Assembly (NCBI GenBank): GCA_003243455.1
Contig: QFQS01000001.1
Coordinates: 248,001-312,000 of the forward strand
From: Cereibacter sphaeroides
Lineage (GTDB): Bacteria; Pseudomonadota; Alphaproteobacteria; Rhodobacterales; Rhodobacteraceae
Length of the DNA stretch: 64,000 nt
Reading direction: 5' to 3'
Shown here: positions 9,365 to 21,963 of the stretch, one piece after another
Layout of the letters: each line of letters opens with the position of its first letter
How positions within the stretch are numbered: position 1 is the first letter of the stretch
Made by a program: the position numbers and the translations under genes
Notes under the pieces: generated by a model
What the model saw: the letters and a program-made list of their open reading frames with translations, nothing else
The model's database searches: none
Told to the model about the DNA's origin: nothing

Positions 9365-12300
9365 ATGCCGCAAGGGCAAAGGAGAGCCGAGATTTCCACA
9401 CAGGCGTCCCCCCAGCCAGATTTGCAGCCGCGCCCCCCCCGGCATCGGCGCTTGCGCTGGCTTTTGCGGATCGCCGTTCTGGTTGTGGTGATCGTTATTG
9501 GCGGTTTTGCCCTGCTTGGTTTGACAGGCAAGCCGCTTCGCCTTCCGGTCTGGGTGATCGCCGAGGCCGAGGCCCGCATCAACCGCATGATCGACAGCGC
9601 CATTCAGGATGGTGCGTCAGTGGCGCTTGGCGGTGCGGTGTTGCTGGTCGGGCGTGACTGGGTGCCTCATCTGGAATTGCAGGATGTCCGTCTGATCAAC
9701 CCCGAAGGCAAAAGCGTCGTGGTCCTGCCTGAGGTTCAGGTGGTGATAGACCCGGAAGGCCTTATGCAGGGCCAGGTCAAGCCCAGCCTGCTGCGCGTCA
9801 TAGGCGCGCAAGTGGCCCTTCGCAGACGAGAGGACGGCTTGTTCGATCTGGTCCTGGGGGCAGATGTCGCAGGTCCGGCTCCGGGCAACCTTGCAGAGGT
9901 GCTAAACCGGATCGAGTCCACTTTCGATCTGCCCGCGCTTCAGTCGCTGACCCGGATCGAGGCGCAGGCCCTGACGCTGACGCTTGACGACCGCCGCGCT
10001 GGCCGTGTCTGGGAGGTGGGCGACGGACAGGTCACCATCGGCAATAGCCCGAACGAGGTTTCGATGTCGCTGGGCTTTGGCGTGACCGCTGGCGGAACTT
10101 CTCTGGCGCGGGCCGATGTCGTCTTTGTCGGTCAGAAGCATTCTTCGGCCGCGCGCATCTCTGCAACAGTCACCGAGGTGGCGGCACAGGACATTGCCGC
10201 CCAGGCGCCTGTGCTGGCCTGGCTTGGCGTCCTGGATGCCCCGATTTCCGGACGTATCTCTGCCGCGCTGGATGTCACGGGGCGTTTCGAAACGATGGAG
10301 GGGACGTTGAACATAGGCGCGGGCGCGCTGCAGCCGACGGCAGAGACCAAGCCCGTTCCATTTGCCCGCGCTGGACTTGCCTTCTCGGTCGATCCAAAGA
10401 TCGAGACGATCACACTGAAAGACGCCTCGATTGAAAGCAAATCGCTGCGCGTAAAGCTTTCGGGTCGGACCAATGTTGCCGGGCTTAATAGCGGGATCCC
10501 TACGTCCTTTACCTCTCAAATTCAGATCCGGGATTTGCTGGTCGATCCAGAGGGCCTCTTTCAGGAGCCAGTTCGCTTTTCCGAAGGCGATCTGGACATG
10601 CGTCTGACGCTTCAACCGTTCAAGGTTGAAATCGGACAGATATCGTTGCGCGAAGACAAGACCCGCCTGTTGGGCAAGGGCGTGGCAGACGCCAAGCCAT
10701 CGGGCTGGGATCTGGCACTGGATGTGAAACTGAACGAGATTAGGCACGACCGCCTCTTGGCGCTTTGGCCGATGCAGCTTGCGCCGAAAACACGCACCTG
10801 GCTGGTGAACAACGTCCAGCGCGGGCTGCTGTTCAATGTCGAGGGCGGGCTGCGGTTGCGGCCCAAACAGGATCCGTTGCTATCACTCAGCTACGAATTC
10901 GCGGGTGGCGACGTGCGGTTCATATCCACCATGCCGCCGATAAAGAGGGGGTATGGATACTCCACCATCATCGGTCAGACCTATACCATCTTTCTGGACC
11001 GGGGCCATGTCACCCCGCCACAGGGCGGTGAGGTCGATGTGGCAGGCTCGGTGTTTCAAGTGGCTGACATCACGCAGAAACCGGCCCGCGCCGAGATAAC
11101 CCTGCTTACCCAAAGCGGCATCACGGCGGCACTATCGCTGCTTGACGAGCCACCTTTTCGCTTTCTGACCAAGGCAGGCTTCCCTGTCTCGCTGGCCGAG
11201 GGCCGTGCCGTCATGGTGGCAAAGCTTGCTCTGCCGCTTCAGGCCAGGGTCACACTGGACGATGTGGTGTTCAGCGTGACGGGTGTGCTGAGCCAGGTCA
11301 TGTCGGACAGTCTGGTCAAGGGCAGGATTCTGCGCGCGGACAAACTGGCGCTGAAGGCTGACAATACGGGGCTGCAGATCGGTGGTCCGGGCACTTTGGG
11401 GCAGGCGGCTTTCGACGCTACATGGCGGCAGGACTTTGGACCGACGGAACGCGGCAAAAGCAGGGTAGATGGCACGGTCGACCTGTCGCAGTCGACGCTG
11501 GACGAATTTTCGGTGACCTTGCCCAAGGGAGCAGTAACGGGCCAGGGAACCGGCCAGTTGCACATGAACCTTGTCAAGGGCGGCGGCACGTTCCAGGTGA
11601 ACTCGGACCTGACTGGTATTGCCTTGCGCTTTTCGCCCATCGGCCTTTCCAAGCAACCCAACGCCAGAGCGGCGTTTGAGATTGCGGGCAAGATGGGTTC
11701 ACCCGCCTCGATCGATCGTCTTGCCCTGCAAAGCGGGGATGTCAGCATCGAGGGTTCAGTGACTCTGCGGCCCGAAGGCGGGCTGCAACTGGCCCGGTTT
11801 CCCTCTGTGAAAAGCGGAAAATGGCTGGATATTTCGGTCGATATGACGGGCAACGGACCGGGCAAGGATCTGGGCATCGCCATCACCGGAGGCAGGCTTG
11901 ACCTGCGCGGCATCCCTGGTGGCAGTTCCGGCGGAGGCGACAGCCCGCCCTTGCAGGTGGCGCTTGATCGGGTCCAGGTGACCGAGGGCATCTCTCTGAC
12001 TGGGCTGCGCGGGCGCTTCACGACAACGGGGGGTGTTCAGGGCGACTTTACCGCTGCGGTCAACGGAGCCGCCGCGATCAATGGGGCACTCGCGCCCGAT
12101 CAGAAGGGCACGGCAATCCGCATTACATCGGGGGATGCGGGCGCGGTCATCGCTGCCTCGGGCATTTTCAGCAAGGCTCGGGGCGGTTCCCTTGACATGA
12201 CGCTGCATCCTTTGGGGCCATCTGGCGTCTATGACGGTCGCGCCACGCTCTCTAACATCTCGGTTCGGGGGGCGCCCATTCTTGCAGAGTTGCTGAACGC

Positions 12301-12706
12301 GATCAGCGTCGTCGGCCTTCTGGATCAGTTGAACCAGTCCGGTCTTGCCTTCAACTCTGCCGAGGCGCAATTCCGAACCTCTCCGCAGGGGGTGGCTGTG
12401 TCACGCAGTTCTGCCGTGGGGGCGTCCCTGGGGGTGTCGATGAGTGGGACCTACACCTCGGCAGGCAGCGTTCTGAACATGGAGGGTGTCATCTCGCCGA
12501 TCTACATGCTCAACAGCATCGGCAGTATCCTGACCCGGCCGGGCGAGGGGCTGTTCGGCTTCAACTACAGCCTTTCCGGCACAGCCAGCGATCCCCGGGT
12601 TTCGGTGAACCCGCTGTCGATTTTGACGCCGGGTATGTTCCGCGAGATATTCCGCGCCCAGCCGCCATCGCGAGCCCCCGCAAAACCCAGGGAATCCACC
12701 CGTTGA
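9365..12706 (+). CDS. AsmA/YhdP-like envelope protein (DUF3971, AsmA_2 C-terminal region)
   Basis: 1113-aa protein with a basic N-terminus, one membrane segment at about residues 33-55 and a very long periplasmic part made of repeating amphipathic beta strands. The order of features (PVWVIAEAEARINRMI after the membrane anchor, a DUF3971-like middle, an AsmA_2-like C-terminus with GGSLDMTLHPLGPSGVYDG and ISPIYMLNSIGSIL) fits the YhdP/AsmA superfamily. These proteins bridge inner and outer membranes and are implicated in phospholipid transport. The ATG at 9365 is divergent from bcp with a 63-bp gap. The gene ends in a TTGA overlap with queA. Confidence 0.82.
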   Translation: MPQGQRRAEISTQASPQPDLQPRPPRHRRLRWLLRIAVLVVVIVIGGFALLGLTGKPLRLPVWVIAEAEARINRMIDSAIQDGASVALGGAVLLVGRDWVPHLELQDVRLINPEGKSVVVLPEVQVVIDPEGLMQGQVKPSLLRVIGAQVALRRREDGLFDLVLGADVAGPAPGNLAEVLNRIESTFDLPALQSLTRIEAQALTLTLDDRRAGRVWEVGDGQVTIGNSPNEVSMSLGFGVTAGGTSLARADVVFVGQKHSSAARISATVTEVAAQDIAAQAPVLAWLGVLDAPISGRISAALDVTGRFETMEGTLNIGAGALQPTAETKPVPFARAGLAFSVDPKIETITLKDASIESKSLRVKLSGRTNVAGLNSGIPTSFTSQIQIRDLLVDPEGLFQEPVRFSEGDLDMRLTLQPFKVEIGQISLREDKTRLLGKGVADAKPSGWDLALDVKLNEIRHDRLLALWPMQLAPKTRTWLVNNVQRGLLFNVEGGLRLRPKQDPLLSLSYEFAGGDVRFISTMPPIKRGYGYSTIIGQTYTIFLDRGHVTPPQGGEVDVAGSVFQVADITQKPARAEITLLTQSGITAALSLLDEPPFRFLTKAGFPVSLAEGRAVMVAKLALPLQARVTLDDVVFSVTGVLSQVMSDSLVKGRILRADKLALKADNTGLQIGGPGTLGQAAFDATWRQDFGPTERGKSRVDGTVDLSQSTLDEFSVTLPKGAVTGQGTGQLHMNLVKGGGTFQVNSDLTGIALRFSPIGLSKQPNARAAFEIAGKMGSPASIDRLALQSGDVSIEGSVTLRPEGGLQLARFPSVKSGKWLDISVDMTGNGPGKDLGIAITGGRLDLRGIPGGSSGGGDSPPLQVALDRVQVTEGISLTGLRGRFTTTGGVQGDFTAAVNGAAAINGALAPDQKGTAIRITSGDAGAVIAASGIFSKARGGSLDMTLHPLGPSGVYDGRATLSNISVRGAPILAELLNAISVVGLLDQLNQSGLAFNSAEAQFRTSPQGVAVSRSSAVGASLGVSMSGTYTSAGSVLNMEGVISPIYMLNSIGSILTRPGEGLFGFNYSLSGTASDPRVSVNPLSILTPGMFREIFRAQPPSRAPAKPRESTR

Positions 12707-13773
12707 AACTGTCGGATTTCGACTTTGACCTGCCCGAACACCTGATCGCGACACGGCCCGCGCGGCCGCGAAGCTCGGCGCGATTGCTGGTGGCAGATGG
12801 CGATGAAATTCGTGATCGTCACGTGACCGATATTCTGGATGAATTGAGGCCCGGCGATCGTTTGATCCTGAACAACACCCGGGTGCTTCCGGCCCGCCTG
12901 GCCGGCCAGCGGCGGCGTATGACAGGGCAGGGCGAGGTAAGGGCGAAGATCGAGATCACCCTCCTTGAACCCGCCGCCGCAGGTGGCTGGCGCGCCCTGG
13001 CAAAACCCTTGCGCAAGCTTGAACCGGGCGAGATCATCGTATTTTCCAACCGCCTCTCGGCCACCGTTGCAGAGAAAGGCGAGACTGATCTGCGCCTTGC
13101 CTTCAACCAATTCGGCGATGCCTTCGATGCTGCCTTAGCAGAAGCGGGTGCGATGCCCCTGCCGCCCTATATCGCCGCCAAGCGCGCGCCCGATGCCGCC
13201 GACAAGGACGATTATCAGACTGTTTTCGCCCGTTATTCGGGGGCAGTAGCGGCCCCTACGGCGTCGTTGCACTTCGATGCGGCATTGCTGGAACGGCTTG
13301 CCGCGAAAGGTGTCGAGTTCACGGAAGTAACCCTGCACGTCGGCGCAGGCACCTTCCTGCCGGTGAAGGTCGAGGATGTAACCACCCACCGGATGCATGC
13401 TGAATGGGGTGAGGTGACGCCTGCCGCCGCAGACGAGGTCAACAGCACGCGCGCGGCTGGCGGGCGGATAATTCCCGTCGGCACCACCGCCCTTCGCCTG
13501 ATCGAGACTGCGGCCAGGCCGGATGGACGAATGCAGCCGTGGCAGGGGCCGACCGATATCTTCATCTACCCCGGCTACCGGTTCCGCGTCACCAACGCGC
13601 TGATGACCAACTTTCACCTGCCAAAGTCGACGCTTCTAATGCTCGTCTCGGCGCTTATGGGACAAGACCGTATGCGTGGCATATATCATCATGCCATATC
13701 GAACGGGTATCGGTTCTTTTCCTACGGCGACGCGTCGTTGCTGATTCCGCCGCAGGACAAAGACATTGGGTAG
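12703..13773 (+). CDS. queA: S-adenosylmethionine:tRNA ribosyltransferase-isomerase
   Basis: Transfers and isomerises the ribosyl moiety of SAM onto preQ1 in tRNA to give epoxyqueuosine, the penultimate step of queuosine synthesis. The 356-aa sequence has the family start KLSDFDFDLPEHLIA, the LILNNTRVLPARL block, the TASLHFD block and the C-terminal NFHLPKSTLLMLVSA signature. The start is a TTG overlapping the stop of the preceding gene by three bases (TTGA); this is the only start giving the conserved N-terminus. The AsmA-like gene and queA are probably co-transcribed. Confidence 0.96.
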   Translation: MKLSDFDFDLPEHLIATRPARPRSSARLLVADGDEIRDRHVTDILDELRPGDRLILNNTRVLPARLAGQRRRMTGQGEVRAKIEITLLEPAAAGGWRALAKPLRKLEPGEIIVFSNRLSATVAEKGETDLRLAFNQFGDAFDAALAEAGAMPLPPYIAAKRAPDAADKDDYQTVFARYSGAVAAPTASLHFDAALLERLAAKGVEFTEVTLHVGAGTFLPVKVEDVTTHRMHAEWGEVTPAAADEVNSTRAAGGRIIPVGTTALRLIETAARPDGRMQPWQGPTDIFIYPGYRFRVTNALMTNFHLPKSTLLMLVSALMGQDRMRGIYHHAISNGYRFFSYGDASLLIPPQDKDIG

Positions 13774-13782
13774 GAACGGCAA

Positions 13783-15018
13783 ATGCTGAAAGTCCTTGCC
13801 ACTTCCTGGGCGCTGCTGCTGGGCGTTCTGCTGCTCATGGTGGGCAACGGCATGCAAGGATCGCTGCTGGGCATTCGGGGGACTACCGAAGGTTTTTCGA
13901 CATACGAGATTTCCTATGTCATGTCGGCCTACTTTGTAGGTTTCCTTTTCGGTTCGCGCCTTGCGCCGGACATGATCCGCAATGTTGGCCATGTCCGCGT
14001 CTTTGCGGCTCTGGGCTCTTTGATTTCTGCGGTTCTGGTGGTCTTTCCGGTCGTGCCGGACTGGGTTGCCTGGGCGGTGATGCGCGCGCTTCTGGGCTTC
14101 TGTTTCTCGGGCGTCTACGTCACGGCTGAAAGCTGGCTTAACAACACCGCGACGAATGAGACGCGCGGGCAGGCGATGTCGCTTTACATGATCGTCCAGA
14201 TGATCGGCATCATCACCAGCCAGGCCCTGCTGAACATTCCCGACCCCTCGGGCTATGTGCTGTTCATCCTGCCCTCGGTGCTCGTCTCGCTTGCCTTCAC
14301 GCCGATCCTGCTTGCACCAACCCCCGCCCCGGTATTCGAGACGATACGACCTTTGCCTTTCCGCCGCCTGTTCCGCATCTCTCCGCTTGGCTGCGCGGGG
14401 ATGCTGCTGTCGGGCAGCGTGTTTTCCACGATGTTCGGCATGGCGGCGGTCTGGGGGGCGATGATCCAGCTTTCGGTGCAGCAGATCACGATCTTCATCG
14501 CCGCCATGTATGTGGGCGGGCTGATCTTCCAGTATCCGATCGGCTGGGCATCGGACCGGATGGACCGGCGCAAGCTGATCCTTGGCATCTCGGTCGTCGG
14601 CGCGGTGACGATGCTTTTCGCTTTCGCGGTGGCCTTGCCCTTCCCCCTGCTGGTCGGGGTGGCGGTCATTCTGGGGGGCGTGGTCAATCCGCTGTATTCG
14701 CTGCTGATCGCCTATACCAACGACTACCTGACGAAAGAGGACATGGCGGCGGCCAGCGCGGGGATGATCTTCTTGAACGGCCTCGGCGCGATTGGCGGCC
14801 CGATGATCAGTGGCTGGCTGATGGCGCAAGTCGGGGCAGAGGGGTTCTTCCTGATGATAGGATTGCTCTTTGCTGCCCTGTCCGCCTATGCCGCCTGGCG
14901 GATGACGCGCCGCGCCTCTGCCCCGTCCGGCAGCGGTTTTGCGCCGGTGGTGCCCTCCGCCTCTGTCATGGCGGTCGAGGCGGTGAGGGACAGGGCGGGT
15001 GAGGCGCGTCCGACCTGA
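13783..15018 (+). CDS. MFS transporter
   Basis: 411-aa major facilitator with 12 predicted membrane segments, a central loop near residues 185-205 and a short polar tail. The YcaD-like pattern is visible (GNGMQGSLLGIR in helix 1, SYVMSAYFVGFLFGS, MRALLGFCFSGVYV, and the cytoplasmic SDRMDRRKLI loop after helix 8). The substrate cannot be read from sequence. It starts 9 bp after queA with a TAGGA ribosome site. Confidence 0.85.
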   Translation: MLKVLATSWALLLGVLLLMVGNGMQGSLLGIRGTTEGFSTYEISYVMSAYFVGFLFGSRLAPDMIRNVGHVRVFAALGSLISAVLVVFPVVPDWVAWAVMRALLGFCFSGVYVTAESWLNNTATNETRGQAMSLYMIVQMIGIITSQALLNIPDPSGYVLFILPSVLVSLAFTPILLAPTPAPVFETIRPLPFRRLFRISPLGCAGMLLSGSVFSTMFGMAAVWGAMIQLSVQQITIFIAAMYVGGLIFQYPIGWASDRMDRRKLILGISVVGAVTMLFAFAVALPFPLLVGVAVILGGVVNPLYSLLIAYTNDYLTKEDMAAASAGMIFLNGLGAIGGPMISGWLMAQVGAEGFFLMIGLLFAALSAYAAWRMTRRASAPSGSGFAPVVPSASVMAVEAVRDRAGEARPT

Positions 15019-15087
15019 AGCGCGCCCAAGGTTGCGGCGCGGGGGCCAAGCTGTCAGGGTGGCGCCAGATGACCAAGGAAGGGTGCG

Positions 15088-15720
15088 ATGTCCGATCCGG
15101 TTGAGGTTCTGGACTTCTGGCTGGGGGATCTTGGCCCCGAAGGCTGGTATGCGGGCGGCGATACGGTCGATGCCGAATGCCGGTCGCGCTTCACCGATCT
15201 GTGCGAAGCCGCGCGGGCCGGCGGGCTGGAGCATTGGGTCGATGGAACGGTGGGAACGCTTGCCTATCTGATCGTCACCGACCAGCTGCCGCGAAACATC
15301 TACCGTGGCAACGCGCTTGCCTTCGCGACCGATCCGCAGGCGCGTGCAGCCGCCAGACGCGCCGTCGATGCTGGCTGGGACATGAATGCGCCAGAGCCGG
15401 AACGGCAGTTCTTCTACATGCCGTTCGAGCATTCCGAGGAACTGGCCGATCAGGATTTTGGCATCGCCCTTATGCGCGAACGCTTGCCTGAAACCTGGGC
15501 TGAGAACGGCCTGCATGCCCAGGCGCATCATGACATCATTGCCCGCCATGGCCGGTTTCCTTTCCGCAATGCGGCGCTGGGGCGCGAGAACACACCCGAA
15601 GAGGCCGAGTTCCTTGCGCAAGGCAGCTATCCCGCTTTCGTCAAGCGGCTGGAACAGCAAGCCATGCAGCAGGGGCAAGGCGCTGCGGCGCTGACTGCGT
15701 TGCCGGGTGGCAAGAAATAG
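15088..15720 (+). CDS. DUF924 family protein
   Basis: 210-aa all-helical soluble protein. The DUF924 hallmarks are clear: VLDFWLGDLGPEGWY at the N-terminus, TDQLPRNIYRG, FFYMPFEHSE and a C-terminal RFPFRNAALGRENTPEE. The fold is tetratricopeptide-like; the function is unknown. ATG at 15088 with AAGGG upstream. It lies 35 bp before lpdA and may be in the same transcript. Confidence 0.88.
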   Translation: MSDPVEVLDFWLGDLGPEGWYAGGDTVDAECRSRFTDLCEAARAGGLEHWVDGTVGTLAYLIVTDQLPRNIYRGNALAFATDPQARAAARRAVDAGWDMNAPEPERQFFYMPFEHSEELADQDFGIALMRERLPETWAENGLHAQAHHDIIARHGRFPFRNAALGRENTPEEAEFLAQGSYPAFVKRLEQQAMQQGQGAAALTALPGGKK

Positions 15721-15755
15721 TTTAATGGCAAACTACTTTTCCAGAGGAGGGAACC

Positions 15756-17153
15756 GTGGCTGCCAAATCCTTTGACGTGATCGTAATCGGTTCCGGTCCC
15801 GGCGGCTATGTCGCGGCGATCCGGGCGGCGCAGCTTGGCAAACAGGTGGCGATTGTCGAGCGTGAGAATCTGGGCGGTATCTGCCTGAACTGGGGCTGCA
15901 TCCCGACTAAGGCGCTGCTCCGGTCTGCGGAGGTCTTTCACCTGATGCACCGCGCCAAGGAATTCGGGCTCAAGGCCGACGGCATCGGTTATGACCTGCC
16001 CGCGGTCGTCGCCCGCTCTCGCGGGGTGGCAAAGCAGTTGTCGGGTGGCGTCGCGCATCTGATGAAAAAGCACAAGATCACCGTTTTCATGGGCGTGGCC
16101 ACCATTGCTGGCAAGGGCAAGGTGTCGGTCAAAGGCGAAAAGGCGACCGAGGAGCTTACCGCGCCAAACATCATCCTTGCCACAGGCGCGCGTGCCCGCG
16201 AACTGCCGGGGCTGGAGGCTGATGGCGATCTGGTCTGGAGCTATCGCCACGCGCTGCAGCCGGTGCGGATGCCGAAGAAGCTGCTGGTCATCGGGTCAGG
16301 CGCCATTGGCATCGAATTCGCCAGCTTTTTCAACACGCTTGGCGCCGACACCACGGTGGTCGAAGTCATGGACCGCATCCTGCCGGTCGAAGATGCCGAG
16401 ATCAGCGCCTTTGCCAGGAAGCAGTTCGTCAAGCAGGGCATGAAGATCATCGAGAAGGCCTCGGTCAAGAAGCTGGACCGCAAGCCCGGCAAGGGCGTGA
16501 CCGCCCATATCGAAAAAGACGGCAAGACCGAGACGCAGGATTTCGACACCGTGATCTCTGCCGTGGGTATCGTCGGCAACGTCGAAAACCTGGGGCTGGA
16601 GGCTTTGGGTGTGAAGATCGACCGCACCCATGTCGTGACCGACGAATATTGTCGGACCGGGGTCGATGGGCTGTACGCCATCGGCGATATCGTGGCTGGT
16701 CCCTGGCTGGCCCATAAGGCGATGCACGAAGGCGTCATGGTCGCTGAGCTGATCGCAGGCCAGCATCCGCATCCGACCAAGCCCACCTCGATTGCCGGTT
16801 GTACCTATTGCAGCCCGCAGGTGGCCAGCGTCGGCCTGACCGAGGCAAAGGCCAAAGAGGCGGGCTATGAGACCAAGGTCGGTCGCTTCCCCTTCATCGG
16901 AAATGGCAAGGCCATCGCTTTGGGTGAGGCGGAAGGGATGATCAAAACCATCTTCGACGCCAAGACGGGTGAGTTGCTGGGCGCCCATATGGTCGGTGCC
17001 GAAGTGACTGAGTTGATCCAGGGCTATGTCATCGGTCGCACGCTGGAAACGACCGAGGCAGAGCTTATACAATCCGTCTTCCCGCACCCGACGCTGAGCG
17101 AGGCGATGCATGAATCGGTGCTGGATGCCTATGGACGTGCGCTGCATTTCTAA
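15756..17153 (+). CDS. lpdA: Dihydrolipoyl dehydrogenase (E3)
   Basis: 465-aa FAD-dependent E3 component that reoxidises dihydrolipoamide of 2-oxoacid dehydrogenase complexes with NAD+. FAD-binding GSGPGG is at residues 13-18. The redox-active disulfide is C43/C48 in GGICLNWGCIP. The NAD-binding GSGAIG block and the C-terminal HPTLSEAMHE active-site His-Glu are present. The GTG start is preceded by GAGGAG. No E1 or E2 gene lies beside it. The MFS gene downstream starts 22 bp later. Confidence 0.95.
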   Translation: MAAKSFDVIVIGSGPGGYVAAIRAAQLGKQVAIVERENLGGICLNWGCIPTKALLRSAEVFHLMHRAKEFGLKADGIGYDLPAVVARSRGVAKQLSGGVAHLMKKHKITVFMGVATIAGKGKVSVKGEKATEELTAPNIILATGARARELPGLEADGDLVWSYRHALQPVRMPKKLLVIGSGAIGIEFASFFNTLGADTTVVEVMDRILPVEDAEISAFARKQFVKQGMKIIEKASVKKLDRKPGKGVTAHIEKDGKTETQDFDTVISAVGIVGNVENLGLEALGVKIDRTHVVTDEYCRTGVDGLYAIGDIVAGPWLAHKAMHEGVMVAELIAGQHPHPTKPTSIAGCTYCSPQVASVGLTEAKAKEAGYETKVGRFPFIGNGKAIALGEAEGMIKTIFDAKTGELLGAHMVGAEVTELIQGYVIGRTLETTEAELIQSVFPHPTLSEAMHESVLDAYGRALHF

Positions 17154-17175
17154 GGGGCCGTCGCAGGCATAAATC

Positions 17176-18336
17176 ATGACCCGTCATCCTGGCCTGCTGA
17201 TCTTCGCACTTTGGGCGGCGGGGCTGGGCGCGGCCGCGCAGTTCGGCAAGATCAGCGTGATCTTTCAGGATCTGGCGCAGATCTATGGCGGCACCACGCG
17301 GACGGCCTTCATGGTGTCGATCGTCGGCTTCGTCGGGCTGATCTTCGGCACCACTTCCGGCATTGCTGTGCGCAGGCTGGGCCTGCGGCGGGTGATGCTG
17401 GCGGCGCTGGCGCTGGGGGCGGTCATCTCTGCGGTGCAGGCGCTGATCCTGCCCTATCCGCTGATGATGGCCAGCCGCGTGTTGGAGGGCGTCTCGCATC
17501 TGGTGATCGTGGTCGTCGCGCCCGCCGTGATCGCACAGGCGGCCTCGGCGCGATACCAAGGCTTCGCCATGACGCTTTGGTCGACATTCTTCAGCCTGTG
17601 CTACGCGGTGCTTGCGCTTGTCGGTCCGCCCGTGGCCAATTCCTATGGTCCGTCGGGGCTGTTCCTTGCGCATTCGGCATACATGATCGTGATTTTCCTG
17701 ATGCTGTATGTGCTGATGCCCGACATCTTGCCGGAGCCTGGGCAGGGCAGCGGACCCAGGGCGCTACTGCATGCCCATGCCGAAATCTATGCCTCGCCGC
17801 GCATTGCCGCACCGGCGACAGGATTTTTCTTCTATACGATCCTTTACGTCGCCATCCTTACCCTGCTGCCGCCACTGATGGGATCGGGCCGGGCGTTGGT
17901 TGCAACGGCCATGCCATTGGTCAGCATTGCCGTATCCCTGACACTTGGCGTCGCGTTGCTGAGGCGGCTTTCGGCGGTGCGCCTGGTCCAGGCGGGTTTC
18001 GCCTTTGCAATGGTTGGCGGCCTGTGCATGGGGCTGGGATGGTCGCTTGACGTTTTGCGGTTCGGCGGAGCGTTGTTGCTCGCAGCGGCGCTGGGGATTG
18101 TGCAGGGGGCATCCTTTGCCTCGATCCCGCAACTGAACGCATCCGAGGGCGACCGTATCCTTTCCTCTGGAGCCGTGGCGCAGCTTGGGAATCTGGGAAC
18201 CTCGACCGGAACGCCGCTGCTTGCCCTGATGATTTCGCTTTTCGGGCCATCTGGCGTCGCGACCTTTGCCGTCCCGCTTTGCCTGGGCGGCATTGCGGTT
18301 CACGCCTGGCAGGCGCGTCGGCGAAGGATGGGATGA
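17176..18336 (+). CDS. MFS transporter
   Basis: 386-aa MFS carrier with about 12 membrane segments. N-half features: LLIFALWAAGLGAAAQFGK in helix 1 and the RRLGLRRVM loop after helix 2. Helix 4 region: PLMMASRVLEGVSHL. It is shorter and different in sequence from the MFS carrier at 13783-15018, so this is not a tandem duplication. Substrate unknown. Confidence 0.83.
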   Translation: MTRHPGLLIFALWAAGLGAAAQFGKISVIFQDLAQIYGGTTRTAFMVSIVGFVGLIFGTTSGIAVRRLGLRRVMLAALALGAVISAVQALILPYPLMMASRVLEGVSHLVIVVVAPAVIAQAASARYQGFAMTLWSTFFSLCYAVLALVGPPVANSYGPSGLFLAHSAYMIVIFLMLYVLMPDILPEPGQGSGPRALLHAHAEIYASPRIAAPATGFFFYTILYVAILTLLPPLMGSGRALVATAMPLVSIAVSLTLGVALLRRLSAVRLVQAGFAFAMVGGLCMGLGWSLDVLRFGGALLLAAALGIVQGASFASIPQLNASEGDRILSSGAVAQLGNLGTSTGTPLLALMISLFGPSGVATFAVPLCLGGIAVHAWQARRRRMG

Positions 18337-18371
18337 GATATTTCCAGGCACTTGCCTTGGAAAACACCTTC

Positions 18372-18386
18372 GTTCACTCTCTGTTC
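18372..18386 (+). promoter_or_regulatory. LexA (SOS) box upstream of uvrA
   Basis: GTTC-ACTCTCT-GTTC, an exact match to the alphaproteobacterial direct-repeat LexA site GTTC-N7-GTTC. It ends 68 bases before the uvrA start codon and 11 bases before a candidate -35 element, a fitting place for repression. It predicts DNA-damage induction of uvrA. Confidence 0.88.
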
Positions 18387-18397
18387 ACTTATTCGGG

Positions 18398-18426
18398 TTG
18401 GAGACTCAGCCAACCTCACCTATCTC
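18398..18426 (+). promoter_or_regulatory. Candidate sigma-70 promoter of uvrA
   Basis: TTGGAG, a 17-base spacer, then TATCTC, ending 28 bases before the uvrA ATG and directly downstream of the LexA box. Matches are moderate; spacing and position are good. Confidence 0.45.
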
Positions 18427-18454
18427 TAGCGCTTGAATTCACCGGGGGCTGGGC

Positions 18455-21319
<2,865 letters not shown>

Positions 21320-21963
21320 CACCGGCTGTCGCGCGGCGGCGGCGGTCTGCCAATCTCGACGATCCGCCCGAACCGTCTCGATCTTTCCGTTGACGATGCA
21401 GCCCGAAAAGAAACGAGAACTGTTTCCGACCTATCTCAACATGGAAATGAACTGGAGGAGCAGCCGCGTTTCTTTAATACGCTGACCACCAATTGTTCGA
21501 CCATGCCTTGGCATCTTGTGCGCGCCGCCGGGGATGCGCTTTCACTCAACTGGAGGGTTTTAGCGTCGGCGCATTTCCCGGAATACTTGCACAATCTGGC
21601 TATGCTTTCACCGGGCGGCGATATTGATCTGGTATTGGCGAAAGCAAGGCTTTCTCCGCTGGGGTCGGGCGGTCCCGACAGCGCGGATTTCTCGCGCAGG
21701 TTGCGTGTCGGCGTCACGCAATAGCCGCGCAGGTTGTGCGCAGTAACCTGCTGACTGATAATCATTTTTTTTGAATTTGAAAACAGCACTTCCGAATCAT
21801 CCAGCCATTGAAATCCGCCTTCCGGCAGGGCTTCCGAAACACCCGCTGCCGACCTGGCGTGATTGTCTCCGCCGCTAAGACAAATATGGCAAAAATTTGA
21901 CACACGCGCCCGTGAACGGCATGTGAAGCTCTGAGGCGAAAATCCACGGGACAGGTAGAACAT
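21320..21963 (+). other. Intergenic region, 644 bp, no convincing gene
   Basis: Frames are open here on both strands (for example + 21503-21724), but none has a good ribosome site together with recognisable protein sequence. The right half is noticeably AT-richer than the surrounding genes. A possible promoter for the following secreted protein is TTGACA at 21897-21902, with CATGTG 17 bases further on; its -10 is poor. The sequence CTTCCGAA occurs twice (near 21790 and 21830), meaning unknown. Confidence 0.4.

Noticed and set aside
13636..15678. Long open frame on the minus strand opposite queA, MFS and DUF924 genes
   Set aside because: Antisense shadow of GC-rich codons; the translation is low-complexity (Arg, His, Gln, Asp rich) and the opposite strand encodes recognisable proteins.
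21503..21724. Possible 73-aa gene in the uvrA-VPLPA gap
   Set aside because: No convincing ribosome site and no recognisable protein sequence; region composition differs from coding DNA nearby.
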